Of a DNA stretch of 41,838 nt, positions 27,947 to 36,392 are shown piece after piece (the first letter of the stretch is position 1; every line of letters starts with the position of its first letter). A program made the translations under genes and the position numbers. The notes under the pieces are model-generated. The model saw only the letters and a list, made by a program, of their open reading frames with translations, had not been told where the DNA came from and made no database searches. The DNA comes from an uncultured Clostridiaceae bacterium (lineage in GTDB: Bacteria > Bacillota > Clostridia > TANB77 > CAG-508): contig CAOJVB010000013.1 in assembly GCA_948444845.1 (NCBI GenBank), forward strand, positions 1-41,838. Reading direction: 5' to 3'.

Positions 27947-29232
27947 TGTTCTTGTAAAGTAATTTCTACTTCTTTTTCACTACCATTCCTATTAATCTTA
28001 ATTTTCATAGTATCACCAATAGCATGTTTATTCTTAATTTCATTTAATTCATTCATAGTTTTAATAGCTGTTCCGTCAGCTTCTATTATAACATCTCCAA
28101 TTTTAAGTCCAGCCTTTTCACCAGCTGAAAATTCTTCTATACTTGTTATATAAATACCAACTACTAAGTTATTAGCTTTAGCAAGTTCTTCGGTTAAATC
28201 TCTTCCGCCAATACCAATATAAGGTCTTTTAACTTTTTTATATTCTATAAGTTGTTCATAAATAGGTTTAGCACTATTTATAGGAATAGCAAACCCCATA
28301 CCTTCAATACCAGTTCCAGAAAGTTTTAAAGTGTTAATTCCAATAACCTGACCTTTACTATTAACTAAAGCACCGCCACTGTTACCAGCATTTATAGCAG
28401 CATCTGTTTGAATTAATGTGTAGGTCCTACCATCTGTTTGAACATCTCTATTAACAGCACTTATAGTTCCAGAAGAAATACTACTTTGCATTCCAAGTGG
28501 GTTACCAGCAGCCATTGAAAATTCACCAACTTGAATACTATCAGAATCACCAAGTTCAGCAGCAGTTAAACCTTCTTTTTCTATTTTAATAACAGCTAAA
28601 TCAGTTTGCTCGTCTGTTCCGATAATAGTTGCATCATAAGGTGTTTTATCATTAAATAAATAAACTACAACTTTACTAGCATCACCTACTGTATAATAAG
28701 AAGATGAAGAACTAGAACTTACAATATGATTATTTGTTAAAATATATCCATCTTCAGATATAATAATTCCAGAACCCTCACCAGTAGTAGTTGAAGGATT
28801 TCTACTAAAAATAGAGTTAACAGGAAATTCAACTGTAATACCTACAACAGAAGGTAAAATTTTAGAAGCTACACCAACACCAGTTTCAGAATATTCTTTT
28901 AAAGAAACTAAATCTGTATTAACACCTGTGTAAGTATTAGAAGAATTACTAGTATTATTAGAAGAACTTGAAGTATTTCCCATAATAGCTTTTTTAATAC
29001 TAGGAACTCCAAAACAAGTACCAATAACTAAAGCACCACCTACTATACCAGAAATAAATGGAACTGCAATTGTTTTGCCAAAACCAGATTTATTTTCTTT
29101 TTTACTTTTAACAGTAAACTCAGAAACAGGTCTATAATTAGTTTTAGAGTTTGTATTATTAAATGTATTTGTATCACTATTCTTAACTTCTTCTACTTTT
29201 TCTCCTTCAATAAAGTTATTATTTTCATCCAT
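27943..29232 (-). CDS. htrA: HtrA/DegP-type serine protease
   Basis: A 429-residue membrane-anchored envelope protease for misfolded proteins. After a low-complexity cytoplasmic N-terminus there is one membrane helix (about residues 53-75), then the trypsin-like domain with catalytic His169 (TNNHIV), Asp211 (TDLAV) and Ser285 (GNSGGA), then one PDZ domain at the C-terminus (GEKAGLKIGDVI). AAGGAAT precedes ATG. Transcribed towards the 27732 gene. No in-frame CGG. Confidence 0.95.
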   Translation of the reverse strand: MDENNNFIEGEKVEEVKNSDTNTFNNTNSKTNYRPVSEFTVKSKKENKSGFGKTIAVPFISGIVGGALVIGTCFGVPSIKKAIMGNTSSSSNNTSNSSNTYTGVNTDLVSLKEYSETGVGVASKILPSVVGITVEFPVNSIFSRNPSTTTGEGSGIIISEDGYILTNNHIVSSSSSSSYYTVGDASKVVVYLFNDKTPYDATIIGTDEQTDLAVIKIEKEGLTAAELGDSDSIQVGEFSMAAGNPLGMQSSISSGTISAVNRDVQTDGRTYTLIQTDAAINAGNSGGALVNSKGQVIGINTLKLSGTGIEGMGFAIPINSAKPIYEQLIEYKKVKRPYIGIGGRDLTEELAKANNLVVGIYITSIEEFSAGEKAGLKIGDVIIEADGTAIKTMNELNEIKNKHAIGDTMKIKINRNGSEKEVEITLQEQ

Positions 29233-29384
29233 AAAATCTCATTCCTTTCAAAATCTCATTATTATTTTACACATATTTTATCATATATTACAACAAAATT
29301 GTGAAAATTGTGTGACAATTCTGTTGATTTTATAAAAACATACATATATAATAAGGTTATAAAATGAAAGGAAATGTGAGAAAA

Positions 29385-29871
29385 ATGAAAAAAGAAAATG
29401 CAATGACTCATATAACACTAGTTATTTGGATAGTAATAATAATAGTTATAGGGTATTTGGGAATAAATTTTATATTAAAAGAAACACGGAAAAGGAAAAA
29501 TAGAAAACTTAAAAACAGATATGTTATTAGTTCAAGGAAAAATAAAAGTAATTGGGCAAGAAAACGAAATGAACAAAGAAGAAAATCCATTAAAAGGCAT
29601 AAAAGTTTCAGAGAATTTGGAAGATGAAAAAGTAAAAAGTTTAACAGAAAATAAAGTAATAAATACTGAAGATGAAAACTTTGAAGAGTATTATATAATA
29701 AATTCAGAAACTTTAAACGAACTAAATTTGCAAGATAACCTAAAAGGAGAATATTACATAGTAAACTATAAAACATATGAAATAATTTATTCAAAAGGAA
29801 TAGAAATAGAAAAAGAAATGCACTATACATTAACTGAAATTTTGGAACATACAGATACAGAGGAACGCTAG
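29385..29871 (+). CDS. Small membrane-anchored protein, read through one CGG +1 site
   Basis: With one +1 shift this is about a 161-residue protein. ATG 29385 is preferred because AAGGAAA precedes it; 29364 is the alternative. A membrane helix (VIWIVIIIVIGYLGINFIL) is followed by a helical region and a C-terminal part with YYIVNYKTYEIIYSKGI, resembling clostridial pseudopilin-like proteins. CGG 29487 lies just after the helix; dropping its C gives KET-G-KGKIENLKTDMLL, joining the helix to the soluble part. Triplet reading gives a Lys/Arg-rich tail ending at 29627. The end overlaps a GGGACG repeat. Confidence 0.75.
29487..29490 (+). other. CGGA +1 recoding site in the 29385 gene
   Basis: ACA CGG AAA AGG becomes ACA GGA AAA GGA AAA ATA. 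Support here rests on continuity of the two open frames more than on a strongly conserved motif. Confidence 0.65.
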
Positions 29872-29925
29872 GGACGGTCCTTCGCGTTCCGAAATTAAAA
29901 CGCAAGGGACACTCCTTTCAAAAAA
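29862..29925. repeat. GGGACG palindromic repeat
   Basis: AACGCTAGGGACGGTCCTTCG followed by CGTTCC and AAGGGACACTCCTTT, closely related to the element at 4455-4512. The rest of the 29872-30223 spacer holds no gene except the promoter described separately. Confidence 0.65.
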
Positions 29926-30109
29926 GAAAAATTTAAGTATAGTTGTTACTCATTTGTTGTGGCAACCATGATTTGATGTAGGGAAAGCTAGTAGCTGTCC
30001 GTTCTTCGAAGAAATTACTTGAATGAAAATTTAGAAAATATACAATGAGAAAGTTGATTGAATAAATGATTAAAAGATATTTTAAAGGTTATAAAATAAC
30101 ATAAAAGTA

Positions 30110-30138
30110 TTGAAAATTATGTTAATGCATGTTATACT
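30110..30138 (+). promoter_or_regulatory. Sigma-A promoter of the 30224 gene
   Basis: TTGAAA and TATACT with exact 17-base spacing. Confidence 0.7.
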
Positions 30139-30223
30139 AAACGATGAAAAAACGTATGTATCCTTTTTACGTTAAAAATATGACACCGAAAGTTAAATAA
30201 AATTATTTAAAGGAGGATAAAGT

Positions 30224-31126
30224 ATGGATTTATTAAAAAAAGAGCAAGAGGTTAAAGAAGCAAAGGAAAAAGCAAATCAGTTAGAAAGAGAACTAATAAA
30301 TTCCTTACGGAGCCAATTTGTAGATCTTCCATATGAATTAAAGGAAATAGAGGCAGATTACGAAGGAGTAATGTTTGAGGGCAAAAAGAAAAAAGTATAT
30401 TATCCGATTTTGAATATTCCAGAAGGATATAAAAAAGAAAATGAGAGATTCTATCGAGAATATGCAAATGGAATAAAACATGAATATACTTTAGTTGATG
30501 AAGAAGGGGAAAAAGTAACAATTTTAGAATATGCACCTTTTGGAAATGACTTGTATAAAGATGAATCAGAAAATACACATATGAGATTAGATTTTTATAT
30601 TACTCGTGAACTCATTGAGTATCATATTAGTATGTTTGTAGAAGAATATACTCTTAAAAGGAAATTTAACAAAAAGCAGTTACTTAATGAAATTATTGGA
30701 AAAGAAAATATTGTAAGATATGAAGATCACTTGAGAGGAAAAGAATATAGCCAGACTGAAGAAGAATACCAAAAGTTCCTTAAAGATTTAGGTATAAAGT
30801 ATGAGCCACCTACATTAAAAGTAATGTCTAAGAATGTGGGTGAAACAAAATTTAAAATAACAGAATCAATTAGCGTTGTTATAAGTAAAGAAATTGAAGA
30901 AGAGTATTACCATTGTATTTGGCTTAATAATCCTAAGTATAGTGTAAGGCTTGATAATGTAAAATATTATAAAACGACAATAAAAGTAAAGCCATACTTT
31001 AATAACACTATTGAGATGGCAGAAAGAGAATTTTGCTATGCAGAACTTGAAAATGAAGAAGAATTGAGAAAAGGAAAAACACTTGATGAGATAATTGAAT
31101 TATTAGAGTCATTTCAAACTGAATAA
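30224..31126 (+). CDS. 300-residue protein of unknown function, early in-frame CGG
   Basis: Residues about 1-30 form a charged coiled coil (LLKKEQEVKEAKEKANQLER), followed by a mixed alpha/beta body rich in Tyr and Glu with no membrane segments. I do not recognise the family. AAGGAGG precedes ATG. Codon 29 is CGG (30308-30310, followed by A), the only in-frame CGG, at the junction between the coiled coil and the body. A +1 shift would stop after four codons. Its own promoter and terminator make it a single-gene unit. It is the largest of the eight genes with an early CGG. Confidence 0.75.
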   Translation: MDLLKKEQEVKEAKEKANQLERELINSLRSQFVDLPYELKEIEADYEGVMFEGKKKKVYYPILNIPEGYKKENERFYREYANGIKHEYTLVDEEGEKVTILEYAPFGNDLYKDESENTHMRLDFYITRELIEYHISMFVEEYTLKRKFNKKQLLNEIIGKENIVRYEDHLRGKEYSQTEEEYQKFLKDLGIKYEPPTLKVMSKNVGETKFKITESISVVISKEIEEEYYHCIWLNNPKYSVRLDNVKYYKTTIKVKPYFNNTIEMAEREFCYAELENEEELRKGKTLDEIIELLESFQTE

Positions 31127-31175
31127 TAGAAAAATCACGGAAAATTAATATTTTCAGTGATTTTTCTATTATTTT
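31127..31175 (+). terminator. Rho-independent terminator
   Basis: AGAAAAATCACGGAAAA / TTTTCAGTGATTTTTCT stem followed by ATTATTTTTTC. Confidence 0.85.
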
Positions 31176-31189
31176 TTCTAAATATACAA

Positions 31190-31218
31190 TTGACAATTCT
31201 TTGTTTCTTTGTTACAAT
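31190..31218 (+). promoter_or_regulatory. Promoter of the toxin-antitoxin pair
   Basis: TTGACA and TACAAT with 17-base spacing upstream of the AbrB-type gene. Such pairs are normally repressed by their own antitoxin; I did not identify the operator. Confidence 0.7.
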
Positions 31219-31269
31219 GAAATTGGTATAAAATAGTAATAAATGAATATAATATAAGGAGATGAAAAT

Positions 31270-31641
31270 ATGAGTGTTATAGAAATGGAGAAAGTTAAAG
31301 TGAAATCTAAAAAAATATCTGTGTCTGTAAAAAGACAAATAACAATTCCAATAGAATATTATAATGCACTAAACATTGGAGATGAAGTTGAATGCATGAT
31401 GGTAGATAATAGCATAGTTATAAAGCCTGTCAAAGATAATTCCTTAGATGAATATTCAGAATTTATATTAAAAGATATTATAGAAGAGGGATATAAAAAA
31501 GAAGAAATATTAGAAGAATTTAAAAAAAGAAGAAATGAACTAAAATATGCAGCAAAAGAAATGGTAAAAGAAATGGATAAGGTTGCAGAAGAACCAGAAA
31601 AATATGCAACAATGGAAGATATTTTTGGCGAGGAGGAATAA
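31270..31641 (+). CDS. AbrB/SpoVT-type antitoxin
   Basis: A 123-residue protein with an N-terminal swapped-hairpin AbrB DNA-binding domain (KRQITIPIEYYNALNIGDEV, about residues 23-42) and a helical C-terminal tail that would bind the toxin. AAGGAGA precedes ATG. Its stop codon lies one base before the toxin's ATG, the usual arrangement of type II toxin-antitoxin operons. It has no in-frame CGG, unlike the toxin. Confidence 0.85.
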   Translation: MSVIEMEKVKVKSKKISVSVKRQITIPIEYYNALNIGDEVECMMVDNSIVIKPVKDNSLDEYSEFILKDIIEEGYKKEEILEEFKKRRNELKYAAKEMVKEMDKVAEEPEKYATMEDIFGEEE

Positions 31642-31642
31642 T

Positions 31643-31937
31643 ATGTATGAAGTTCATTTTTCCACAAAAGCTGAAAAATATTTAAAGAAAATAAAAGATA
31701 AAAAATTAAAAGAACAATTTAAAGGAGCGATTTTAAAACTATCAAGAAATCCATATATAGGACAAGCTAAAAAACGGAGATTTAATTGGAATATATGCAT
31801 ATGATGTCTACTATAATAAAACAAATTATGAAATTTCTTATGGAATATATGAAAAAGAAAACAAAAAGATTATTATTATAATGATAGGAACTAGAGAAAA
31901 CTTTTATGATGAATTGAAAAAATACATAAAAAAGTAG
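31643..31937 (+). CDS. RelE/ParE-superfamily toxin, read through one CGG +1 site
   Basis: With one +1 shift this is a 97-residue RelE/ParE-fold protein, the normal length. The N-terminus VHFSTKAEKYLKKIKDK and the central LSRNPYIGQAKK are typical of the family; the C-terminal strands (YEISYGIYEKENKKIIIIMIGTRENFYD) carry the residues that usually form the active or binding surface. CGG 31775 splits the gene in the middle; dropping its C gives KK-G-DLIGIYAYDV. Triplet reading would stop after about 53 residues and lose the active half. AGGAGG overlaps the antitoxin end. Confidence 0.85.
31775..31778 (+). other. CGGA +1 recoding site in the RelE-type toxin
   Basis: AAA CGG AGA TTT becomes AAA GGA GAT TTA ATT GGA, restoring the family's central strand. 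Confidence 0.8.
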
Positions 31938-32094
31938 AAAAAATAAATAGTAAATAATAATTGTTAAAATATGAAATAAAAGGAAACTAGAAATTAGAGA
32001 ATATATTAAACTAAAAAATCTTCGAAGGATCTACCAAAAAATCCAACATCCAACTTGTAACCTCTAACTTCTACATTCCAAAGGAAGGTAAACA

Positions 32095-32725
32095 GTGAAA
32101 GAAAAAGAATTACAAAGATTAACAGAATTAAAACAAATAGAAGAAAACCAACATTCACAAGGAATAGAATACATATGTGGAATAGATGAAGCAGGTCGTG
32201 GACCTTTGGCAGGGCCAGTAGTAGTTGCAGCAGTAATAATGCCAAAAGATTCAATGATAGAAGGAGTAAATGACTCCAAAAAAGTATCAGAAAAGAAAAG
32301 AGAAGCTTTATACGAAAAAATAACTGAAGAAGCAATAGCATGGGGAGTAGGAATAATAGACCAAAAAGAAATAGATAGAATAAACATATTAAATGCAACA
32401 AAAGAAGGTTTAACTGAAGCTGTAAAAGCATTAAGTGTAAGACCAGATAGAATAATAGTAGATGCCTTAAATGGAATAGATACAATTCGGAATACCATAC
32501 ACCTCAATAATAAAAGGAGACGCAAAATGCTATTCAATAGCAGCAGCTTCAATAATAGCAAAAGTAACAAGGGACAGAATAATGAGACAATGGGATGAGA
32601 TATATCCACAGTATGGTTTCGAAAAACACAAAGGCTATGGAACAAAAGCACACATAGAAGCAATAAAAGAATATGGTCTATGTCCATTACATAGGTTAAG
32701 TTTTGTTAAGAATATAATAAGGTAG
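32095..32725 (+). CDS. rnhB: Ribonuclease HII, read through one CGG +1 site
   Basis: RNase HII removes ribonucleotides misincorporated in DNA and RNA-DNA hybrids. The product is 209 residues after one shift. It starts at GTG with AAGGAAGG upstream. The metal-binding motif is [13 protein letters not shown] (Asp31, Glu32); another active-site Asp is in DALNG and the last in KVTRDR. CGG 32488 breaks the frame; dropping its C gives [25 protein letters not shown], the normal RNase HII sequence. Triplet reading loses the catalytic C-terminal part. A GGTTGGAA-type repeat lies just upstream (32040-32090). Confidence 0.93.
32488..32491 (+). other. CGGA +1 recoding site in rnhB
   Basis: ATT CGG AAT becomes ATT GGA ATA CCA TAC ACC, leading into the conserved IIKGD motif. 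Confidence 0.9.
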
Positions 32726-32735
32726 GAAAAATAAA

Positions 32736-33044
32736 ATGTACTATATATACATGTTAAGATGTGAAGATAATTCAATTTATACAGGAATAGCAAAAGATTT
32801 AGAACATAGATTAAATGAGCATTTTACTAAAGATGAAAAATGCGCAAAATATACAAAGTCTCATAAAGCTAAAAAGCTAGAAATGGCATGGGAAACCGAG
32901 AATAAATCTTTAGCATCAAAATTAGAATATGCAATAAAGAAGTTAGATAAAAGTAAAAAAGAAAAATTAATAAATGAGCCTGAATTATTAGAGGAGCTTT
33001 TTAAAGAGAAGATAGATGAAAAATTATATAGTATTATAAAATAA
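32736..33044 (+). CDS. GIY-YIG domain protein (UPF0213-like)
   Basis: A 102-residue single-domain GIY-YIG nuclease-fold protein of the YhbQ/UPF0213 type. YYIYMLRCEDNSIYTGIAKDLEHRLNEH matches the family start, and the C-terminus is helical. Only 10 bases separate it from rnhB, so the two are probably cotranscribed. Its exact role is unknown; relatives have been linked to DNA repair. No in-frame CGG. Confidence 0.9.
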   Translation: MYYIYMLRCEDNSIYTGIAKDLEHRLNEHFTKDEKCAKYTKSHKAKKLEMAWETENKSLASKLEYAIKKLDKSKKEKLINEPELLEELFKEKIDEKLYSIIK

Positions 33045-33045
33045 T

Positions 33046-33090
33046 ATAAAAAACAATGGCACTTCAAAATGAAGGACATTGTTTTTTTGA
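33046..33090. terminator. Bidirectional terminator
   Basis: AAAAAACAATG / CATTGTTTTTTT with inner TTCA/TGAA, between convergent genes. Confidence 0.8.
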
Positions 33091-33678
33091 TTATTTATTA
33101 CTATTATTCTTTATAAACCCTCTAATAGTATCATACAAATATGGCTTAAACTCCTCAATAGGTACAGGTTTTTTATATAAAATAGAATGATAACAAGTAG
33201 AGCTTACAAGCTCAACAATCATAAATAAAGTTATTTCAGTATTTTTTAAACCATACTCTTTTGCACTTTTTAAAAATAACTGATAAAAACCATTAGGGTT
33301 ACTTTCACTGTCTTCACAAAGTTTATGAACAGTTTGATTATATATTCCCCAAGATAAATTTTTAGAAATAAACTTTAATAAATTAGGAGTTTTATTTAGT
33401 TCATCAATCACATAATTTATAACAAAAATAACTTGGTCAGCAAAATTTTCAATATAATTTTTATTAAGTAATTCAACTGCCTGATTAAACAATTTAGTTG
33501 CTTTCCTAGAAATAAGAATATCTCTTATTTCATACTTATCCTTGAAATATATATAAAAAGTACCCTTGGCAACATTAGCATTATCAACAATTTCCTGAAT
33601 AGAAGTATCAGTAATGCCTTTCTCAGTAAATAATTTAAAAGCAGTATCTAATAATCTATTTTCTTTATCTTTTTCCAT
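33091..33678 (-). CDS. TetR-family repressor
   Basis: A 195-residue TetR-type regulator. The N-terminal helix-turn-helix is clear (TDTSIQEIVDNANVAKGTFYIYFKDK). The C-terminal ligand domain is divergent, as is normal. It is divergent from the MMPL exporter gene, and three copies of a TGACCAAT-type palindrome lie between them. It therefore probably represses both itself and the exporter operon, with release by a lipid-like or drug ligand. No in-frame CGG. Confidence 0.9.
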   Translation of the reverse strand: MEKDKENRLLDTAFKLFTEKGITDTSIQEIVDNANVAKGTFYIYFKDKYEIRDILISRKATKLFNQAVELLNKNYIENFADQVIFVINYVIDELNKTPNLLKFISKNLSWGIYNQTVHKLCEDSESNPNGFYQLFLKSAKEYGLKNTEITLFMIVELVSSTCYHSILYKKPVPIEEFKPYLYDTIRGFIKNNSNK

Positions 33679-33715
33679 ATCTCATTTCCCCCTATTCATA
33701 TTATGACATATTCTA

Positions 33716-33727
33716 GACGATTGGTCA
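33716..33727. promoter_or_regulatory. Operator next to the tetR start
   Basis: GACGATTGGTCA, the reverse form of TGACCAATCGTC, matches the two operator-like sites near 34182 and 34221. Confidence 0.6.
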
Positions 33728-33763
33728 ATATATTTATTAAAGAAGTTTTGATGTGTTAAATAA

Positions 33764-33983
33764 GTAGTCAGAAAGTTTGAAATATAAATGATTTTTAGAT
33801 GTTAACGGCTCCTTAAAAAATTTAAGAACTTCTATGCTCAATTTTTGGCACCCTTTGGCTCGTTCCTTAAAAATAATGGAACGCCACGAACATTTTCCAA
33901 AAATTTCGCAAAGAATTTCTAAAAATATTTTAAGTCACACATTAACATCTAAAAATCATTTATATTTCAAATTTTCTGACTAC
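33764..33983. repeat. MITE-like element with 42-bp terminal inverted repeats
   Basis: Bases 33764-33805 (begins GTAGTCAGAAAGTTTGAAAT) and 33942-33983 (ends ATTTTCTGACTAC) are inverted copies with a single mismatch. The 136 bases between them carry no reading frame and include partly self-complementary stretches. It could be a miniature transposable element or a long RNA hairpin. Outside it, 33984-34175 contains a TGTAGGGG unit and nothing else I can name. Confidence 0.65.
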
Positions 33984-34181
33984 TCTACTGTTACTGTTCG
34001 CAACTAAAATATTGTATGCTGTAGGGGATTAATTGGTAAGGAGTACCTGTGAAGAATGCCGAATTATTTTCATAAATTTAATGTTTTTACAAATCAATAA
34101 ATATTGTTAGGGCGTAATTTGCTAAATTCTCTTAGGTAATCCTAACCGATTAAGCTCCCACAAAAAAATTTATAAAACATA

Positions 34182-34236
34182 TTGACTAATGGTCATAAAA
34201 GTAGTACAATAGAATTCGAAATGACCAATAGTCATA
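34182..34236 (+). promoter_or_regulatory. MMPL operon promoter with two TetR-type operators
   Basis: TTGACT (34182-34187), 17 bases, TACAAT (34205-34210). TTGACTAATGGTCA overlaps the -35 and ATGACCAATAGTCAT (34221-34235) lies just after the -10, so a bound repressor would block the promoter from both sides. Confidence 0.8.
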
Positions 34237-34255
34237 AAACGAAAGGAGAATAAGT

Positions 34256-36316
34256 ATGCATGAATTTGGAGAATTTGTATGCAAATACAAAAAAGCAATT
34301 TTAATAATTGCACTACTACTATTAATTCCATCTATAATAGGAATGAAAGCCACAAAAATAAACTATGACATATTAGTATATCTTCCAAGTGACATAGAGA
34401 CAATAAAAGGCGAGAAAATACTATCTGAAGATTTTAATATGGGAGCATTTTCTATTATTATAGTGGATGATATGAACACAAAAGATATTATAAAATTAGA
34501 AAATAAAATAAAACAAATAGAAAGCGTACAAAAAGTAGCAAGTATAGCAGATGTTTTAGGAACAAGCATTCCAAAGGAAATTTTGCCAAATGAAATAAAA
34601 GATAAAGTATATAAAGAGAATTCAACTATAATGCTAGTTACATTTAAAGGAGGAATATCAGAAGACAGCACAGTAAAAGCAGTAGAGGAACTAAGAGATA
34701 TAACAGACCAAAGGTGCAAAATAAGTGGAATGACCTCCACAGTAATAGACACGAGGGACTTATCAGACTCAGAAGTAGCAATATACGTAATAATAGCAGT
34801 ATTACTTTGTGTTTTGGTATTAGAAATAGCACTAGACTCATATGCAGTACCAGTTATAATATTACTAAATATAGGAATAGCAATTCTATATAATATGGGA
34901 ACAAACATAATGCTTGGAGAAATTTCGTACATAACAAAGGCAATAAGTGCAGTATTACAACTAGGTGTAACAATGGACTTTGCAATATTCTTATATCATA
35001 GTTATATACAAGAAAAAGAAAAGTGCGAAAATAAAGAAAAAGCAATGGCAAATGCAATATCAAAAACACTAATATCAGTAATAGGAAGTTCACTTACAAC
35101 AATAGCAGGATTTTTAGCATTATGTAGTATGAACTTAACACTAGGAAAAGATATTGGTTTAGTAATGGCAAAAGGAGTATTTTTAGGAGTAATAAGTGTA
35201 GTTACAGTATTACCAGCAATGATATTAGAGTTAGACAATTTAATACAAAAAACAAAACATAAAGAAATATTACCTAAATTTATGAAAGTGAAAGAATTAG
35301 TAATAAAACACTATAAAATAATAGCAATAATATTCATTATAATATTACCTATAGCATTTTACGGCTATAAAAACACTAAAGTTTACTATAATCTAGACAA
35401 ATCATTACCAAAAACTTTAGAAAGTGTAATAGCAAATGATGAACTAAAAGAAAAATTTAATATGGTATCAACTGAGCTTCTATTAGTAGACAAAAACTTA
35501 CCAAACTCTAAATTAGATGAAATGATAAACAAAATAGAAGAACTAGATGGAATAGAATGGACTTTAAGCTCTTCAAAAATACAAAGCCTAGGAATACCAA
35601 AAGAAACAATACCAGAAGAAATAAAAGAAATATTTGAAAGCGAAAAACATCAAATAATTATAATAAATTCAAACTATGAAATGGCAACAGATGAACTAAA
35701 TAATCAAGTAGAAATAATAGATAATATAGTAAAACAATATGATGAAAATGCAATGTTAGCAGGAGAAGGACCATTAATGAAGGATTTAGTACAAATAGCA
35801 GATCACGACTTTAACAGTGTAAACATTGTTTCAATAGCAATAATATTTGCGATAATGATATTTGTTCTAAAATCAATATCATTACCAGTAATACTAATAA
35901 TGGTAATAGAATTTGCAATATTTATAAATATGGGAATTCCATATTATACAAATGAAATTATACCATTTGTAGCTTCAATAGTAATAGGAACAATACAATT
36001 AGGAGCAACAATAGACTATGCAATATTAATAACAACAAAATATATAGGAGCACGAAAAGAAGGAAAAGAGAAAAAAGAGGCAGTATCAGAAGCGCTTGAA
36101 ACGTCAATTAGTTCAATAGCAGTAAGTGGTCTATGTTTCTTTGGGGCAACATTTGGAGTAGGGGTATACTCGAAAATAGAAATGATAGGTTCACTGTGTA
36201 CACTAATGTCAAGGGGTGCAATAATAAGTATGGTAACAGTAATATGTGCATTACCTGCATTTTTGATAATATTTGATAAGTTGATATGTAAAACGACAAT
36301 GAAGATGGAGAGATAG
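34256..36316 (+). CDS. MMPL/RND-family membrane exporter
   Basis: A 686-residue membrane protein with a duplicated layout: an N-terminal membrane helix, an extracytoplasmic domain, a block of about five helices with the family's sterol-sensing-like core (SAVLQLGVTMDFAIFLYHSY), then a second helix (about residue 355) and second copy (IQLGATIDYAILITTKY). This is the pattern of MmpL/YdfJ exporters of lipids or hydrophobic compounds. It heads an operon with the heptad-repeat protein and is controlled by the divergent TetR. AAAGGAGA precedes ATG. No in-frame CGG. Confidence 0.92.
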   Translation: MHEFGEFVCKYKKAILIIALLLLIPSIIGMKATKINYDILVYLPSDIETIKGEKILSEDFNMGAFSIIIVDDMNTKDIIKLENKIKQIESVQKVASIADVLGTSIPKEILPNEIKDKVYKENSTIMLVTFKGGISEDSTVKAVEELRDITDQRCKISGMTSTVIDTRDLSDSEVAIYVIIAVLLCVLVLEIALDSYAVPVIILLNIGIAILYNMGTNIMLGEISYITKAISAVLQLGVTMDFAIFLYHSYIQEKEKCENKEKAMANAISKTLISVIGSSLTTIAGFLALCSMNLTLGKDIGLVMAKGVFLGVISVVTVLPAMILELDNLIQKTKHKEILPKFMKVKELVIKHYKIIAIIFIIILPIAFYGYKNTKVYYNLDKSLPKTLESVIANDELKEKFNMVSTELLLVDKNLPNSKLDEMINKIEELDGIEWTLSSSKIQSLGIPKETIPEEIKEIFESEKHQIIIINSNYEMATDELNNQVEIIDNIVKQYDENAMLAGEGPLMKDLVQIADHDFNSVNIVSIAIIFAIMIFVLKSISLPVILIMVIEFAIFINMGIPYYTNEIIPFVASIVIGTIQLGATIDYAILITTKYIGARKEGKEKKEAVSEALETSISSIAVSGLCFFGATFGVGVYSKIEMIGSLCTLMSRGAIISMVTVICALPAFLIIFDKLICKTTMKMER

Positions 36317-36324
36317 TTCCCATT

Positions 36325-36366
36325 GAGGACAGATACCCCAAAAGGAAACGTCCCTAATGGACGGAA
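36325..36366. repeat. GGGACG-type repeat before the 36393 gene
   Basis: CCCATTGAGGACAGATACC and AACGTCCCTAATGGACGG form a partial palindrome related to the sequence that opens the insertion in mtaB. Confidence 0.5.
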
Positions 36367-36392
36367 AAATGGGAAGAAAGGAATGAAAAAAT

